From NCBI GenBank assembly GCA_937898885.1, contig CALDKD010000080.1, positions 1 to 14,004 of the forward strand: a stretch of DNA of 14,004 nt, given 5' to 3'. Within the stretch, counting starts at the first letter, position 1; each line of letters opens with the position of its first letter. Source of the stretch: an uncultured Bacteroidales bacterium. Lineage in GTDB: Bacteria; Bacteroidota; Bacteroidia; Bacteroidales; Bacteroidaceae. A model generated the notes under the pieces. It was given only the letters and a program-made list of their open reading frames with translations. It was not told the DNA's origin and searched no databases. Made by a program: the position numbers and the translations under genes. This document shows, in pieces, positions 13,037 to 14,004 of this stretch.

Positions 13037-13559
13037 AAAAGTTCCAGAAATGTGTTCATCCGGCTAATGTGTCATTGCAGGAAGACCTTCATGGCTTCAG
13101 TGCCATTTTTTGCGGAATAATGGCCTTCATATACTGATTTTCCATCTGCGAAGTTCCGATTTATTGTCGGATAGGTTCCGGAGAGAATCTGAAGCATCGG
13201 TCATATGTCATGCGTATGCTCGGTATTTACCGCATGATTATGGGGATGATAGCCGCGTTGAGCACTTCTGTCCTGTGGACAACGGCTACGATATTTTCCT
13301 TCCTGGCCAGCTGTTGCCGTATTCGGTTCCGTGGTACGGTCTTCATGCAGACTGCCGCCATATCCCAGAAGGGTGTCCCGTTCAGTTATGCCCGCTTTTC
13401 GACTTCTGCAGGTGGCATCTCCTATTACGCCGCAAAGGTGTGATGCCCGGTCATCCCACAATGGTCCACTCCGTTCTCCACCATTGTTTATGGATGTCCT
13501 GTGGGGCATCACGTTCCTGCATCGTAAAGAAAGATGTTTCACCTATAAACAGCAGTCAA
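13037..13559. other. Non-coding interval between umuDC and the RadC-like gene, rich in inverted repeats
   Basis: Open frames exist here (for example 13210-13443 on + and 13201-13542 on -), but none has a recognisable domain, start context or clear codon signal. The frame running into radC from 13110 also looks like chance read-through. What stands out is structure: ATGGC-TTCAGT-GCCAT plus T6 (13091-13111), TCATGCG/CGCATGA (13208-13237), TGTCC-TGT-GGACA (13269-13281) and a long nested hairpin (13441-13511). The region may encode a structured leader or small RNA, or be the remnant of a gene. No TAnnTTTG box is seen close to the RadC start. Confidence 0.4.
13441..13511 (+). repeat. Long nested inverted repeat upstream of the RadC-like gene
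   Basis: Three co-linear stem segments nest inside each other: TGATGCCC (13441-13448) with GGGCATCA (13504-13511), CATCC (13452-13456) with GGATG (13492-13496), and ACAATGGT (13458-13465) with ACCATTGT (13480-13487), around a 14-nt loop. That is 21 perfect pairs broken only by small internal loops. It ends 48 bp before the RadC ATG and could be an RNA structure in that leader. Confidence 0.65.
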
Positions 13560-13970
13560 ATGAAAAAGCAAGCAACTTACTCTACCGACACCCCAATCCG
13601 GGAATCCTCACAGGCGGCAGGCTACCTGCATGAAGACCTGAAATCTCTTGACCATGAGGAATCATGGGTACTCTTCCTCAATACGGCAGGAATTCCGCTG
13701 GCTAAGAAGATGATAACTGTCGGAACAATAATGTCCGCGCCGATAGACCACAGGCGCATTGTCAAGGAAGCGCTCAACTGCAACGCTACGGCCATCATCC
13801 TCTTCCATAACCATCCGAGCGGCAATCCCAAACCGAGCTCCACAGACATCAAGGAGACCGAGAAGCTCCGCAGTGCCTGCCAGCTCTTCGATATCTCAGT
13901 CCTGGATCACATTATCGTGACCGACAAATCCTATTACTCCTTCGCAGATGAATCCCAAAACCAGTTTTAA
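13560..13970 (+). CDS. Short RadC-like JAB/MPN domain protein
   Basis: The start is ATG at 13560 (MKKQATYSTDTPIRESSQAA), giving 136 aa. The frame is open further back to 13110, but that part shows no family resemblance. The core has the JAMM metal-binding pattern: E in HEESWVLFLN, then HNHPSGNPKPSSTD. It lacks the N-terminal helix-hairpin-helix of full-length RadC (about 220 aa), as is usual for the short RadC forms in Bacteroidales mobile elements. RadC-type proteins are named for DNA repair, but their biochemical role is unsettled. It is divergent from umuDC, separated by about 590 bp. Confidence 0.9.
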   Translation: MKKQATYSTDTPIRESSQAAGYLHEDLKSLDHEESWVLFLNTAGIPLAKKMITVGTIMSAPIDHRRIVKEALNCNATAIILFHNHPSGNPKPSSTDIKETEKLRSACQLFDISVLDHIIVTDKSYYSFADESQNQF

Positions 13971-13971
13971 T

Positions 13972-14004
13972 ATGAAGACCTACGATTTCAAAGGCACTGA
14001 GGTG
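13972..14004 (+). CDS. Start of a further gene, partial
   Basis: An ATG one base after the RadC-like stop opens a frame, MKTYDFKGTEV, that runs off the window. The close spacing suggests an operon with the RadC-like gene. The first residues recall the small DUF4313-type proteins of Bacteroidales mobile elements, but eleven codons are too few to decide. Confidence 0.6.
   Translation, partial: MKTYDFKGTEV

Noticed and set aside
13210..13443. 77-codon hydrophobic frame
   Set aside because: There is no promoter box, no start context and no known family. It overlaps a region with strong hairpins and other open frames on both strands.
13110..13559. 150-codon extension in front of the RadC-like protein
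   Set aside because: The family homology begins at the ATG at 13560. The upstream part has no recognisable motif and overlaps several inverted repeats.
1..14004. CRISPR array, tRNA, rRNA or insertion sequence
   Set aside because: No regularly spaced long repeats, cloverleaf or transposase was seen; the TGAGAC array is far too short in unit length for CRISPR.

Overview
The window looks like Bacteroidales DNA (Bacteroides/Phocaeicola/Parabacteroides type). Several genes follow promoters with the Bacteroides -7 box TAnnTTTG, there are few Shine-Dalgarno sites, and the gene families are typical of the order: an AT-rich HTH/integrase module, UmuDC, a short RadC and DUF1294. The left edge carries the last 19 codons of what is probably dnaK, followed by a strong terminator. 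Everything after it reads as accessory or mobile-element DNA.

Layout. (1) 1-135: 3' end of probable dnaK and its terminator. (2) 136-2880: AT-rich integration module on the + strand. It holds a promoter, an array of TGAGAC repeats spaced about one helical turn, a zinc-finger/HTH protein, a tyrosine recombinase with all catalytic residues, a terminator and a small excisionase-like HTH protein. (3) 2881-5461: mixed cargo. It holds a YqiA-like esterase fused to a DUF1653 domain, a small coupled unknown gene, a flavin-reductase pseudogene (one frameshift plus one in-frame stop) and an unknown 165-aa gene. (4) 5462-9892, - strand: a compact cluster read as clpP-like protease, WYL regulator, PD-(D/E)XK-like protein, a second PD-(D/E)XK (PGN_0703-like) protein, calcineurin-type phosphoesterase and a small unknown gene. 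The five genes from the WYL regulator onward are packed with overlaps or short gaps. (5) 10006-11003: DUF1294 membrane protein and nitroreductase. (6) 11076-13036, - strand: umuD-umuC error-prone polymerase operon. (7) 13037-14004: a structured non-coding stretch, a short RadC-like JAB protein and the start of one more gene.

The most interesting part is region 4. The clpP-like gene and the WYL-led operon have the same operator-like sequence (TCTGCC-6 bp-AGGCATAAGT), placed exactly 11 bp from the -7 box in both promoters. This suggests one regulon, probably controlled by the WYL protein, joining a ClpP-type protease, two predicted nucleases and a phosphoesterase. No methyltransferase, Clp ATPase or phage structural gene is present. 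A defence role is a reasonable inference but is not shown by the sequence alone.

A second noteworthy point is UmuD. It carries an N-terminal segment resembling a ribbon-helix-helix DNA-binding domain joined to the self-cleaving S24 peptidase, and a TGTA-N-TACA palindrome lies next to its own promoter. That makes it a plausible LexA-like self-repressor. A related copy of the palindrome lies near 4679.
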